Shown: positions 52,785-61,761 of the stretch, one piece after another
How positions within the stretch are numbered: position 1 is the first letter of the stretch
Layout of the letters: each line of letters begins with the position of its first letter
Source of the DNA: an uncultured Kordiimonas sp.
GTDB lineage: Bacteria; Pseudomonadota; Alphaproteobacteria; Sphingomonadales; Kordiimonadaceae
Direction of reading: 5' to 3'
Assembly: GCA_947503575.1 (NCBI GenBank)
Contig: CANNDZ010000001.1
Location: 1,922,001-1,986,000 of the forward strand
Length of the DNA: 64,000 bases
Made by a program: the position numbers and the translations under genes
Notes under the pieces: model-generated
Seen by the model: the letters and a program-made list of their open reading frames with translations, nothing else
Databases searched by the model: none
Told to the model about the DNA's origin: nothing

Positions 52785-54083
52785 TTAAGCGGTTATCTTT
52801 TGTAACGCTCTTACCAACTTCATCATATCATCCGGCGAATTATAAAATGAAGGCGTTACCCGGATGCAATCGCCTGCTGCCGGGCCTGTACGTCGTGTGG
52901 TCAGGATGCCGTATTCGTCGGCTAGTTGGCGCATCAAGGCATTGTTTGCAGCAGTTGTTGTTATACCTTCCAGTCGAAAAGATGTTAGGCCCGCCACCAT
53001 GTCAGGTTGATCGGGTGTTAAAACCGTCAGCCCTGTTAGTTTGCGCGCCTCTTTGACCCACAAATTGCGCAGATAACGCAGCCGGGCTTCCTTATGTGGC
53101 GTGCCAATCTGATTATGAAAATCAATGGCTGACGGTATTGCCATGTGCGCAGCGAAGTTTGCAGTTCCTGTATCAATTCTGTCGGTCACTCTGTCCGAGC
53201 CGGGATTGCGCCCCATGTATGTGTCTATATCCTGTGTATGCCCTTTTTTGATATAGATAACCCCGCATCCGATGGGCGCGCCAACCCATTTGTGTAGGTT
53301 AACGCCAACATATTTACAGCGCATGTCGCGTATATTGAAATCGACTTGGCCAACTGAATGCGCCGCGTCCAGAATAACATCTACGCCACGTGCTTCTGCC
53401 ATGGCCGTAATTTTAGCAACAGGGATGATAAGTCCTGTCCAGTTATTCAGATGGGTTAGCAAAAGCAGCCGCGTTTTTGGGTTCGCATCAAGCGCTTGTT
53501 CATAGAATGAAAGTATGTCTTCCTCTGTCAGGTCGTTTTCCTGGGTGGGTTCTGGGAAGTTAATTTTTACTGGTTTGACGCGGCGGCGGTCAGCAAGCCA
53601 AGCCATGGCATTTTTCATCTCGGAATAGTCAAGGTCAGCATAAAGCACAGTGTCGCCAGGGCGCAGTTTATTGTAGCCGCCGATCAAGGCCTGAAGGGCT
53701 TCTGTTGCACCGCGCGTGAGGACAATTTCATCGGGTTCAACACTAAGGAAACCGGCAACTTTCTGGTGCAATTCCCGGTATGTATCTGCCCATTTAAAAC
53801 GCGCGTAATATGTATTTTTTTTGTTTAACCATGCGCTTAGCCGTTGATATTCTCTCAAAACTGGCTCCGCCATAATGCCCCAGTAACCGTTTTCAAGGTT
53901 GGTTATCCTGGGAGTGACGTCATAGTGAGAGGCGACCTTAGCCCAGAAGTTTTCATCAGAAGCGACATCGCCGGTTGTCCCCTTTGGTGCGACAATAGAG
54001 TCAGATGCATTTGCCGTAATTGACGTTGCAACGCCAAGGGAAATAGCGCTGTTGACAAATGTTCTACGGGTGAAATTTGGCAT
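52785..54083 (-). CDS. Tat-exported class V aminotransferase-fold PLP protein
   Basis: A 432-residue PLP-dependent enzyme of the class V fold, closest in look to isopenicillin N epimerase-like proteins. The N-terminus carries a twin-arginine signal (FTRRTFVNSAISLGVATS). The fold has LTRGATEALQALIGGY, LDAAHSVGQVDF and the PLP Lys in GVNLHKWVGAPIGCG. Export as a folded, cofactor-loaded protein to the periplasm fits the Tat route. The substrate is unknown. It begins 4 bases after the DUF417 gene ends, so both are likely cotranscribed. ATG at 54083 is chosen because it directly precedes the Tat motif. Confidence 0.88.
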   Translation of the reverse strand: MPNFTRRTFVNSAISLGVATSITANASDSIVAPKGTTGDVASDENFWAKVASHYDVTPRITNLENGYWGIMAEPVLREYQRLSAWLNKKNTYYARFKWADTYRELHQKVAGFLSVEPDEIVLTRGATEALQALIGGYNKLRPGDTVLYADLDYSEMKNAMAWLADRRRVKPVKINFPEPTQENDLTEEDILSFYEQALDANPKTRLLLLTHLNNWTGLIIPVAKITAMAEARGVDVILDAAHSVGQVDFNIRDMRCKYVGVNLHKWVGAPIGCGVIYIKKGHTQDIDTYMGRNPGSDRVTDRIDTGTANFAAHMAIPSAIDFHNQIGTPHKEARLRYLRNLWVKEARKLTGLTVLTPDQPDMVAGLTSFRLEGITTTAANNALMRQLADEYGILTTRRTGPAAGDCIRVTPSFYNSPDDMMKLVRALQKITA

Positions 54084-54087
54084 TCTG

Positions 54088-54921
54088 CTAGTCCCTGTAA
54101 AGAATGAAAGTGGCGGCAAGCAAAACCGCGTCCTTCAATAAAAAATGACCTGTGCTTGATAAATAGGGGAAACCGCCGCTCCAACTGGACGCGTATGTCA
54201 CCAAAAACGACAGGGTGACTGCAAATGTGACTGCGCTTAGGGCCAGGCCGATTTCAAAAGCTCTTCGGTTCCACCAATAACCAGTTAGTAAAACAACCGT
54301 AAGCAACTCAAACACACCAATAACATTGGATGCCGCTTGTTTTCCAAGACTGGTTAACCAGAAATTGAAAACCGGGCTTGATGTCAACAAAGGCCATACA
54401 CCGTCTGCTTCCGGCGCAGTGAACTTCATTGCACCAATCCAGGCGAGAACAATAATTAGCCCGCCAAGCATGATTTCCTTCGCGCCTTTGGCCCCCAGAA
54501 ACCAAATGGCTACGCCAAGTATGACAATATATTTGATAATGCCCTGGCCGCTGCCAATAGCGGGAAAGCCGCCCAGGCTCTTGATCCACACCGGGTTTGT
54601 CCCCAGAAGACTTAGAGAGCCAAGGGACAATAGTCCAATCACACCATAACTAAGTCGTTTGAAGCGCTGTGGTACTGCATATACTGCGATCAATATGCCG
54701 GATAGCAGTTGAGCGCCGCCCAAACCGTACGCTGCCAGGTTTTTGACCGGGCTAATCACGTGGCTTAATGGGTGCTCGTTTATCCACCGGCCAACTGTAC
54801 CGTCCATATGGCCTGCTAAATTCATAAGGCCAAACCATATGAACAGGCCTGCCAATGACACAACAGCAAAAAAGTGTGCACCTGAAGCAGACGGCATAAG
54901 GCGGTTTATAAGTGATGACAT
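54088..54921 (-). CDS. DUF417/RclC-like membrane protein with internal duplication
   Basis: A 277-residue inner-membrane protein with about eight hydrophobic segments. The C-terminal half (133-277) is a DUF417 (YkgB/RclC) domain: WIGAMKFTAPEADGVWPLLT, ASNVIGVFELL, GGFPYLSSTGHFLLKDAVLL. The N-terminal half repeats this order in diverged form: IWFGLMNLAGHMDGTVGRWI, AAYGLGGAQLL, GGFPAIGSGQGIIKYIVIL. Single-domain relatives are about 150-200 residues. E. coli RclC protects against reactive chlorine by an unknown mechanism; a like role here is only a suggestion. Operon partner of the Tat-exported PLP enzyme. Confidence 0.82.
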   Translation of the reverse strand: MSSLINRLMPSASGAHFFAVVSLAGLFIWFGLMNLAGHMDGTVGRWINEHPLSHVISPVKNLAAYGLGGAQLLSGILIAVYAVPQRFKRLSYGVIGLLSLGSLSLLGTNPVWIKSLGGFPAIGSGQGIIKYIVILGVAIWFLGAKGAKEIMLGGLIIVLAWIGAMKFTAPEADGVWPLLTSSPVFNFWLTSLGKQAASNVIGVFELLTVVLLTGYWWNRRAFEIGLALSAVTFAVTLSFLVTYASSWSGGFPYLSSTGHFLLKDAVLLAATFILYRD

Positions 54922-54999
54922 AGACCCCTCCCCACAGGGGTTAGTGTGAGATGAAAAGACCGAAGGGTCAAGCCGAGCAACTTTTAGGTGCGTACAAGT

Positions 55000-56892
55000 T
55001 TAGTCGGCAGACGCCTCAGCATATGTTTCTTCAGCACTCATCCAAACAGCTTCTGCCTCTCCAAGTTCGGTTTTCAGGTTTCCAAGTGTTTTTTGAAGCT
55101 CTGTAACGCGGTTTTGGTTATTGGCTGTCGCGGGTCCATAAAGCTTAGGATCGGCAAGCTTTTGTTCAAGCCGCTTTATCTTTTGCTCCAACTCTTCGAT
55201 GTGAGCTTCCGCTTTTTCGACAGCTTTCTTGAGCGGGGCAAGGCGCTTGCGCTCCTCTGCGGCAGATTGGCGTGCTGCTTTGCGGTTGTCTGCGGTTTTT
55301 GTACCGCGCTTTTCAGCCCGCTCCCCCGCTCGCAGGGCCAGCAGATGCCGCCGGTAGTCATCAAGGTCACCGTCAAAGCGTTTTACATTGCCACCTTCGA
55401 CCAGCCATAGGCGATCCGCGCAAGCATCGACTAAATGCCTGTCGTGACTAATCAACAAAACAGCACCGTCATAGTTGTTTACAGCATGAATCAGCGCTTC
55501 CCGGCTATCAACATCAAGGTGGTTGGTTGGTTCGTCCATGATCAGAAGTTGTGGTTTTTTGAAAGTCGCGATAGCAAACATCAAGCGCGCTTTTTCACCC
55601 CCTGACAGGCTCTCAACTGGACGATCAGCCTTGTCTACACCAAAGCCGAAGCTGCCAAGCCTTGCTCTTACCTTGGCTTCTATGGCGTCGGGCATCATTT
55701 TGGCCAGATGATCATATGGTGACGCCTTGGGCATCAATTCATCCAACTGATGTTGAGCGAAGTAGCCAATTTCCAGTTTGCGTGATTTGCGAACTTTACC
55801 GTCCATTGGCTTCAGTTTGTCAGACAACAGTTTTGCAAATGTGGACTTACCATTCCCGTTTGCACCTAGTAATGCGATGCGGTCATCCATATCCACACGA
55901 AGGTCTAGTTTGTTCAGGACCGGTTTGTCGGCTTCGTAACCAACAGTTGCTTCCTCTAAAACAATGAGCGGAGAGGAAAGGGGGTCTGGCTTGGGAAAAT
56001 TAAAAGGAACAGTCGCAGACTGTAGCATGGTCGCAATAGGTTTCATGCGTTCCAGTGCTTTAACCCTGCTTTGCGCCTGTTTGGCTTTGCTGGCCTTGTA
56101 GCGAAACCGCTCAACAAAGGCTTCAATATGCCGCCGTTCTGCTTCCTGCTTGGATTTAAGCGCCATCTGGCGCTCCATTTGCTCTCGCCGCATCTCTTCA
56201 AATCGGTCATAGCCACCCGTGTAGCTGTTGAGCTTGCCATTTTCCAAATGGATTATGTGCGTAACTGCCTTGTTTAACAAATCGCGATCATGGCTGACGA
56301 TGATAACTGTATAGGGGTAAGTGCGCAGGAATGTTTCAAGCCACATAACGCCTTCGAGGTCGAGATAGTTTGTTGGTTCATCCAGTAAAAGCAAATCCGG
56401 TTCATTGAACAGGACGCATGCAAGGGCCACCCGCATACGCCAGCCACCTGAATAACTGGAGCAGGGTCGACTTTGTGCCTCGGCGTCAAAACCAAGACCG
56501 GCAAGGATGCTTGCTGCCCTCGCTTCTGCTGAGTGCGCACCAATATCGGCCAGGCGGGTATGAACCTCGGCTATGCGATTTGGATCTGTCGCGGTTTCCG
56601 CCTCAGCTAACAAGCTTGTCAGCTCTTTGTTAGAACTCAAAACCGTTTGCAGTAGGCTTTGAGGGCCACCAGGCGCTTCCTGGCCTACATGACCAACAGT
56701 AGCTGTTTGCTGAATATTTATTTCGCCGCTTTCTGGTCCAATTTCTTTCAAAATCATCCTCAGAAGCGTTGATTTCCCAGCGCCATTTCGACCGACCAAA
56801 CCAACCTTATGACCGGCTGGCACAGCGACGGTTGCTTCTTCAAAAAGCAGTCTGTCAGCAATGCGAAAGGTAATGTCGTTGATATGAAGCAT
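55000..56892 (-). CDS. ABC-F family ATPase (YheS/Uup-like)
   Basis: A soluble twin-ABC protein of 630 residues that acts on ribosomes. Each cassette is intact: Walker A VGRNGAGKST and LGANGNGKST, signatures YSGGWRMR and LSGGEKAR, Walker B LLLLDEPTNYLD and LLIMDEPTNHLD. The basic P-site linker between them (EQMERQMALKSKQEAERR) is followed by a C-terminal coiled coil (KAVEKAEAHIEELEQKIKRL). ATG at 56892 follows AGGTGG. No membrane subunit is present or expected. Confidence 0.94.
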   Translation of the reverse strand: MLHINDITFRIADRLLFEEATVAVPAGHKVGLVGRNGAGKSTLLRMILKEIGPESGEINIQQTATVGHVGQEAPGGPQSLLQTVLSSNKELTSLLAEAETATDPNRIAEVHTRLADIGAHSAEARAASILAGLGFDAEAQSRPCSSYSGGWRMRVALACVLFNEPDLLLLDEPTNYLDLEGVMWLETFLRTYPYTVIIVSHDRDLLNKAVTHIIHLENGKLNSYTGGYDRFEEMRREQMERQMALKSKQEAERRHIEAFVERFRYKASKAKQAQSRVKALERMKPIATMLQSATVPFNFPKPDPLSSPLIVLEEATVGYEADKPVLNKLDLRVDMDDRIALLGANGNGKSTFAKLLSDKLKPMDGKVRKSRKLEIGYFAQHQLDELMPKASPYDHLAKMMPDAIEAKVRARLGSFGFGVDKADRPVESLSGGEKARLMFAIATFKKPQLLIMDEPTNHLDVDSREALIHAVNNYDGAVLLISHDRHLVDACADRLWLVEGGNVKRFDGDLDDYRRHLLALRAGERAEKRGTKTADNRKAARQSAAEERKRLAPLKKAVEKAEAHIEELEQKIKRLEQKLADPKLYGPATANNQNRVTELQKTLGNLKTELGEAEAVWMSAEETYAEASAD

Positions 56893-57019
56893 GGAGTGCC
56901 ACCTATCACAGGTAAGAGGAGCCTGCAAAGCAAAGCTTGGCAAGATTGCCGAATGTGGTTATAACGCCCGCGAATCAATCACACAGCAGTAATCTGCGAT
57001 TAACAAAGGGATTGCCGAC

Positions 57020-57442
57020 ATGGCTCTCGAGCGTACATTTTCAATTATCAAACCCGATGCCACTAACCGCAATCTGACGGGCGCAATCAATGCCATGTTT
57101 GAAGCGGCTGGTCTGCGTATTGTAGCGCAAAAGCGCATTCACATGACAGAAGCACAAGCACAGACATTTTATGCTGTTCACAGCGAACGTCCGTTTTTTG
57201 GTGAACTTGTTGAATTCATGACTTCCGCACCGGTTGTTGTACAGGTTCTGGAAGGCGAAAATGCTGTTCTTCATCACCGCGAAGTTATGGGCGCAACCAA
57301 CCCTGCCGAAGCCGCAGAAGGCACAGTGCGTAAAGAGTTCGCGCTGTCAATCGGCGAGAATTCTGTTCATGGGTCCGATAGTCTGGAAAATGCGGCGATT
57401 GAAATTGCCCAGTTTTTTGCAGGTAACGAAATCGTAGGCTAA
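57020..57442 (+). CDS. ndk: Nucleoside diphosphate kinase
   Basis: Balances NTP pools by phosphate transfer through a phospho-His, 140 residues. [17 protein letters not shown] opens it and the active His is in [13 protein letters not shown] hairpin after the gene overlaps the end of the convergent kinase gene. It is divergent from the ABC-F gene. Confidence 0.98.
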   Translation: MALERTFSIIKPDATNRNLTGAINAMFEAAGLRIVAQKRIHMTEAQAQTFYAVHSERPFFGELVEFMTSAPVVVQVLEGENAVLHHREVMGATNPAEAAEGTVRKEFALSIGENSVHGSDSLENAAIEIAQFFAGNEIVG

Positions 57443-57461
57443 AATATAGACTATAGTCTTG

Positions 57462-58583
57462 TTAGTGAAGGCGCGGCCCGTTCGGGTTTGCGCCTTTTCT
57501 GTTTTCTTGAGAGATACGGTTGAGTGGGTAGATTACATCTACTGTCGTGCCATGGCCTTGCTGGGACGCAATCTCAAGTTTACCTGAATGCAGTTCTATA
57601 AAACGTTTTACCAGGGGCAGGCCTAGGCCTAAGCCAGACGCCGTGCGGGAAAGCGTATCCTCTATTTGCGTGAACGGCTCCAGCGCACGTTTTGCCTCTT
57701 CCGGTGTCATGCCAACGCCAGTATCTTCAACGCGCAGCACACAGCCTCGGTCCATATCGACAAAAATGGAACATGTGACCTTGCCGCTTGTTCGATTGAA
57801 TTTCACGGCATTCGAAAGCAGATTAAGAACGATTTGTTTGAACAAGCGTTTGTCGCCGCGTAATTGCACGCCTTTTGGAGTGTTTTTTTGGAGCTTTACC
57901 TCGGCCTTTTCTGCTTCGACAGCCATAAGGAAAAAACACTCAGTAATAATGGTGCCTGCATCAAAAAAATCGTTGCTGATTTCGTATAAATGTCCGTCGG
58001 TTTGGGTTAGCGTTAGAATATCATCTATTGTTTGTAGCAAATGATTGCCGCTTTTCAGGATAACATCGCTGTAGTCCGCATATTCCGAAGCGTTTAACTT
58101 TCGATACTTCGGGTCCGACATGATCTCGGAAAATCCGATGATGGCAGTTAAGGGTGTTCGCAGCTCATGGCTCATAATGGACAGGAATTTATCCTTTGCC
58201 GCACTTGCCTTGCCGGCTTCCGCTAAAGCAGCTTGCAATTCACGTTCGGCGATTTTCCTTTGCTCTATCTCTTTCTTCAGGATGAATGCCATTCGTAGCC
58301 ATTCCGCAAAGCCGATGCAGAACATAAGTCCGCCCGGTGCATATCCGAACACTGGCACAATAAAGTCCCAACCATCTTCATCTGTAACCGTCAGCAACAG
58401 GTAGCCAAACGGGGTCTCTTCAAACCAGTTGAAGAAACTGGCAAGCAGGAACAAGGTAATACCAAGAAAAATCCAGCCGAATCCCTTCACGGTTACTTCG
58501 GTCTGGCGATATAGCTTGACGAAAACACCTAATACGAAGATGGCAGCAACAAGTAGCGCTAAATCTGGATGTAAATAGTCCAT
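57462..58583 (-). CDS. Orphan membrane sensor histidine kinase
   Basis: A 373-residue sensor kinase. Three membrane helices (about 8-24, 36-52, 75-92) form a small sensor without a periplasmic domain of note. A linker coiled coil (KKEIEQRKIAERELQAALAE) leads to HisKA with the phospho-acceptor His139 in SIMSHELRTPLTAIIGF. The HATPase domain has N box QIVLNLLSNAVKFN, G1 EDTGVGM and G2 GLGLGLP. There is no receiver domain, and no response regulator is encoded beside it, so its partner is elsewhere. ATG at 58583 follows AGGGG. Confidence 0.92.
   Translation of the reverse strand: MDYLHPDLALLVAAIFVLGVFVKLYRQTEVTVKGFGWIFLGITLFLLASFFNWFEETPFGYLLLTVTDEDGWDFIVPVFGYAPGGLMFCIGFAEWLRMAFILKKEIEQRKIAERELQAALAEAGKASAAKDKFLSIMSHELRTPLTAIIGFSEIMSDPKYRKLNASEYADYSDVILKSGNHLLQTIDDILTLTQTDGHLYEISNDFFDAGTIITECFFLMAVEAEKAEVKLQKNTPKGVQLRGDKRLFKQIVLNLLSNAVKFNRTSGKVTCSIFVDMDRGCVLRVEDTGVGMTPEEAKRALEPFTQIEDTLSRTASGLGLGLPLVKRFIELHSGKLEIASQQGHGTTVDVIYPLNRISQENRKGANPNGPRLH
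57468..57505 (+). terminator. ndk terminator embedded in the 3' end of the kinase gene
   Basis: AAGGCGC (57468-57474) pairs with GCGCCTT (57490-57496), with an inner CCC/GGG hairpin, followed by TTTCTGTTTTCT. On the plus strand this ends ndk; on the minus strand the same bases encode the last residues of the convergent histidine kinase. Confidence 0.7.
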
Positions 58584-58670
58584 AGCCCCTAAATGCCTTT
58601 TCACGCCCTTTGGAAACTTATGATCATCCGCTGGTCAAAGGCAAGCGGCATGGAAGTAAAAGCGATGGAT

Positions 58671-59327
58671 TTAGGGTGTGGTAACTGGGCTGATAAGGCC
58701 CGTTTTGGGTACGTTCACGTCCTTGAAGACGCACTTTCTGCCGGAAACGCGCACTTTTCCCTCAGCGATCAATCTCACAGCAGCGGGGTATAAAGCGTGC
58801 TCATAGGCTAATACGCTGGCAGCAAGGGTTTCTTCAGTATCGTCAGGTTTGATCGGCACAGCAGCTTGCATAATGATGGGGCCATCATCCATTTCGGGCC
58901 GAACAAAGTGAATGGTACATCCACCAAACCTTACGCCGTCTTCGATGGCTCGGGCATGTGTGTGCAGCCCTTTGTATGCTGGTAGAAGTGAAGGGTGCAT
59001 GTTGATCATCCGGTCCTTCCAGCGGTTTACAAAGGGTGATGTAAGCAACCGCATAAACCCGGCCAAACAGACTAGCTCAACCTGCTGCTCTTTCAGGCAA
59101 TCATGAAGTGCGGTCTCAAACTCTTCTTTGCTATCAAATGTCGTGTGGTCGAGGCATACTGCCTCAAGCCCCGCCATCCTTGCGCGCTCCAGTCCATATG
59201 CGTCGGGCCGGTTGGAAATCACCACTTTTATTTCGGCAGGATAGTCTGGGTCTGCGCATGCATCGATCAGGACCTGAAGATTGGTCCCGCTGCCGGAAAT
59301 AAGAACAGCAAGTTTCAGCTTACTCAT
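58671..59327 (-). CDS. purN: Phosphoribosylglycinamide formyltransferase
   Basis: Formyl-tetrahydrofolate-dependent step of purine synthesis, 218 residues. The phosphate loop is ISGSGTNLQ, VCLAGFMRLL precedes the catalytic NMHPSLLPAYKG, and THARAIEDGVRFGGCTIHFV holds the remaining active-site His and binding residues. ATG at 59327 lies two bases after the purM stop; upstream in-frame sequence lies in purM and is not part of the protein. Confidence 0.97.
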   Translation of the reverse strand: MSKLKLAVLISGSGTNLQVLIDACADPDYPAEIKVVISNRPDAYGLERARMAGLEAVCLDHTTFDSKEEFETALHDCLKEQQVELVCLAGFMRLLTSPFVNRWKDRMINMHPSLLPAYKGLHTHARAIEDGVRFGGCTIHFVRPEMDDGPIIMQAAVPIKPDDTEETLAASVLAYEHALYPAAVRLIAEGKVRVSGRKCVFKDVNVPKTGLISPVTTP

Positions 59328-59329
59328 TT

Positions 59330-60433
59330 TTACTGAGTGCCCGTCTGGGCTGACCAGTCTTTGGTCTCGCCCCATGTGCTGGCTGAGCCGCTTACGCGGC
59401 ATGCAGAAACCCCATCTTTTGATGAAATATAGCCAATCTGGTACACTGTTTCACCATTGGCCTTCATAACTTCGGTGGCTTTAGACGCGTGTTCCGGCGC
59501 AACGATCACGACCATTCCAATGCCGCAGTTGAACGTGCGGGCCATTTCTCGTGCCGATATCTGGCCTTCACGCTGAAGCCATTGAAACACTGCAGGCAAT
59601 TGCCATGTTGTTGTATCAATCTCAGCCAACAGGCCCTGCGGTAATACACGCGGTATGTTTTCCAAAAAACCACCGCCTGTGATGTGTGCCAGCCCTTTAA
59701 CATAGCCGCCTTTGATGGCAGCCAGCGTGCTGCGAACGTAAATCTTTGTCGGCGCAAGAAGCGTATCTGCCAACGTGCCATCATTAAAACCGGATGGATC
59801 AGAATAACTGTGGCCTTCATCGTCAACTAAGCGACGAATCAACGAGTAGCCATTGGAGTGTGGGCCGGAAGACGTCAGGCCCAAAATAACATCTCCGTCG
59901 CAGATATCGCTGCCATTCAGCAAAGTTCCGCGCTCTGCAGCGCCAACAGCAAACCCAGCCAGGTCATAGTCGGCACCACTATACATGCCCGGCATCTCGG
60001 CCGTTTCACCGCCAATTAAGGCGCAGCCAGCTTGCCGGCAGCCTTCGGCGATTCCCGCAACGACATCGGTCATTTGCGCGACATCAAGCTTGCCTGTTGC
60101 CATATAATCCAGAAAAAGGAGCGGTTCAGCGCCCTGAACAACAAGGTCATTCACACACATAGCGACAAGATCAATGCCAACCGTATCGTGTTTGTTGGCG
60201 TCGATAGCAACTTTTAGCTTTGTACCAACGCCGTCATTTGCAGCAACAAGAATTGGGTCTTTAAAGCCTGCAGCCTTCAAATCGAACAGACCACCAAAAC
60301 CCCCTAGGTCGGCATCGGCACCGGCGCGCCTGGTGCTTGCGGCCAGTGGTTTAATATTCTCGACAAGGGCGTCACCGGCATCTATGTCAACGCCAGCATC
60401 TTTATACGTGTAAGATTGTCTTTTTTCGGTCAC
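59330..60433 (-). CDS. purM: Phosphoribosylformylglycinamidine cyclo-ligase
   Basis: ATP-dependent closure of the imidazole ring in purine synthesis, about 367 residues from GTG at 60433. [18 protein letters not shown] starts the protein, and [40 protein letters not shown] and [18 protein letters not shown] are signatures. The open frame extends to 60547 but the extra sequence is not family-like. Operon with purN. Confidence 0.97.
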   Translation of the reverse strand: MTEKRQSYTYKDAGVDIDAGDALVENIKPLAASTRRAGADADLGGFGGLFDLKAAGFKDPILVAANDGVGTKLKVAIDANKHDTVGIDLVAMCVNDLVVQGAEPLLFLDYMATGKLDVAQMTDVVAGIAEGCRQAGCALIGGETAEMPGMYSGADYDLAGFAVGAAERGTLLNGSDICDGDVILGLTSSGPHSNGYSLIRRLVDDEGHSYSDPSGFNDGTLADTLLAPTKIYVRSTLAAIKGGYVKGLAHITGGGFLENIPRVLPQGLLAEIDTTTWQLPAVFQWLQREGQISAREMARTFNCGIGMVVIVAPEHASKATEVMKANGETVYQIGYISSKDGVSACRVSGSASTWGETKDWSAQTGTQ

Positions 60434-60553
60434 GCAACTTACTCGCTTTGCCTCGTTTCCGGCAAAATTGTCAGCAAGTATGCCGAACCGGAGACGAGTT
60501 TTGTTTCGTCTCGCATTTGCCTTTAAGGGCGTTATAGTGGCGCGCAATCAGTT

Positions 60554-61687
60554 ATGAAAGTCCTTATGCCAACCTTTGCTGAAATTACTTTGGGAAAACG
60601 ATGGATTGTGTCCGTCGTTCTTGCGCTGATAATTCACTCCGTCATTGGCGCTACGCCGGCCTCCGCGCAATCTGATGCCCCGCTGGATCAATTGTTCACC
60701 ATTCGGGGGCTTAAGGTTGATGAAACCGCACGCAGTGCAAATCAGGCTCGTCAAGTGGCTTTGTTAAATGCAGAACAAGAAGCCTATGAAAAACTGTTGC
60801 GCAAAATTACTCAGGCCGAAGACCGAAGCAGGCTGCCGGAACTCACGGTGCAGGAACGACAGGCGTTAATTAGCGGTCTTGAGTTTGTTGACGACCAGTC
60901 TTCGTCCCGCCGGTATCTGGCAACACTGAACGTAAGGTTTGAACCCAGTCTGGTCAGCAGCTTTTTGGCAAGCTACGGTGTGCCCCATGTCTTGAGTACC
61001 GGGCGCCCGATTTTGGTGCTTCATACCCACCGTCGTGGTGCCAGCGAGTATCTTTGGGAGGCTGACCCGACCATTGATGAAGCGCGCAACAGCGTTGACT
61101 GGCTTAATCGTATTCGAGGGTACAGGTTTGCCCGCGGTGAAATACAGGAAAGACTTGCGATAAGCGCGTCAGAGGTGCGTACACTCGACATCGAAAAAGC
61201 CAAACAAGTCAGCGCGTTAAATCAGCTGGAGTCAGCGGTTCTTATCAGGTCCGAAGTCCTTTATCGCTCCGGCGCAAAAGTTGGGCTGCGGCACATGTTT
61301 TTAGCCACGGACAGCGGTGTTCAAGGCGGTGCAGATATTCCCATTAGCATTGAGGGTGAAGCCGGAGCCCTGGCGGAAATGTATGAGCAGATACTGGATG
61401 TTATCGACGGCGCCTGGCGAGAAAGACTGCTTGTTGACACAGGCAGTCAGGGAGAGGTCACTGTTCTTGTGCCAAGCGTTGAACTGGCGGACTATGCAGA
61501 AGTAGAAAGGCGTTTGGCGGATGTTACGCTTGTGCAGTCCGTTGATGTTAAGTCGGTTGGGCTGCCGCTTAGCAGGTTGTTGATTCGCTACACCGGTAGG
61601 GAAGAACAATTAACCTTGGCTTTGCGTTTTGAGGGACTTGACCTTCGGCCTTATGGCGATGAAAAGCTTCTTGAACTAAGAAAATAG
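60554..61687 (+). CDS. DUF2066-family exported protein
   Basis: A 377-residue protein of DUF2066, function unknown, found beside purM, perM and hdaA in many proteobacteria. A signal peptide (IVSVVLALIIHSVIGATPASAQ) precedes the mature part. FTIRGLKVDETARSANQARQ and LNVRFEPSLVSSFLASYGVP are typical stretches. The mature protein should be periplasmic. It is divergent from purM and heads a series with perM, hdaA and ppk1. Confidence 0.88.
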   Translation: MKVLMPTFAEITLGKRWIVSVVLALIIHSVIGATPASAQSDAPLDQLFTIRGLKVDETARSANQARQVALLNAEQEAYEKLLRKITQAEDRSRLPELTVQERQALISGLEFVDDQSSSRRYLATLNVRFEPSLVSSFLASYGVPHVLSTGRPILVLHTHRRGASEYLWEADPTIDEARNSVDWLNRIRGYRFARGEIQERLAISASEVRTLDIEKAKQVSALNQLESAVLIRSEVLYRSGAKVGLRHMFLATDSGVQGGADIPISIEGEAGALAEMYEQILDVIDGAWRERLLVDTGSQGEVTVLVPSVELADYAEVERRLADVTLVQSVDVKSVGLPLSRLLIRYTGREEQLTLALRFEGLDLRPYGDEKLLELRK

Positions 61688-61761
61688 CTCGCCAGATAAA
61701 GTATTAGATAAAACTGGCTATGGTTCCATGATCAGCTGGCAATAAAAATAAGGGGGGATGC

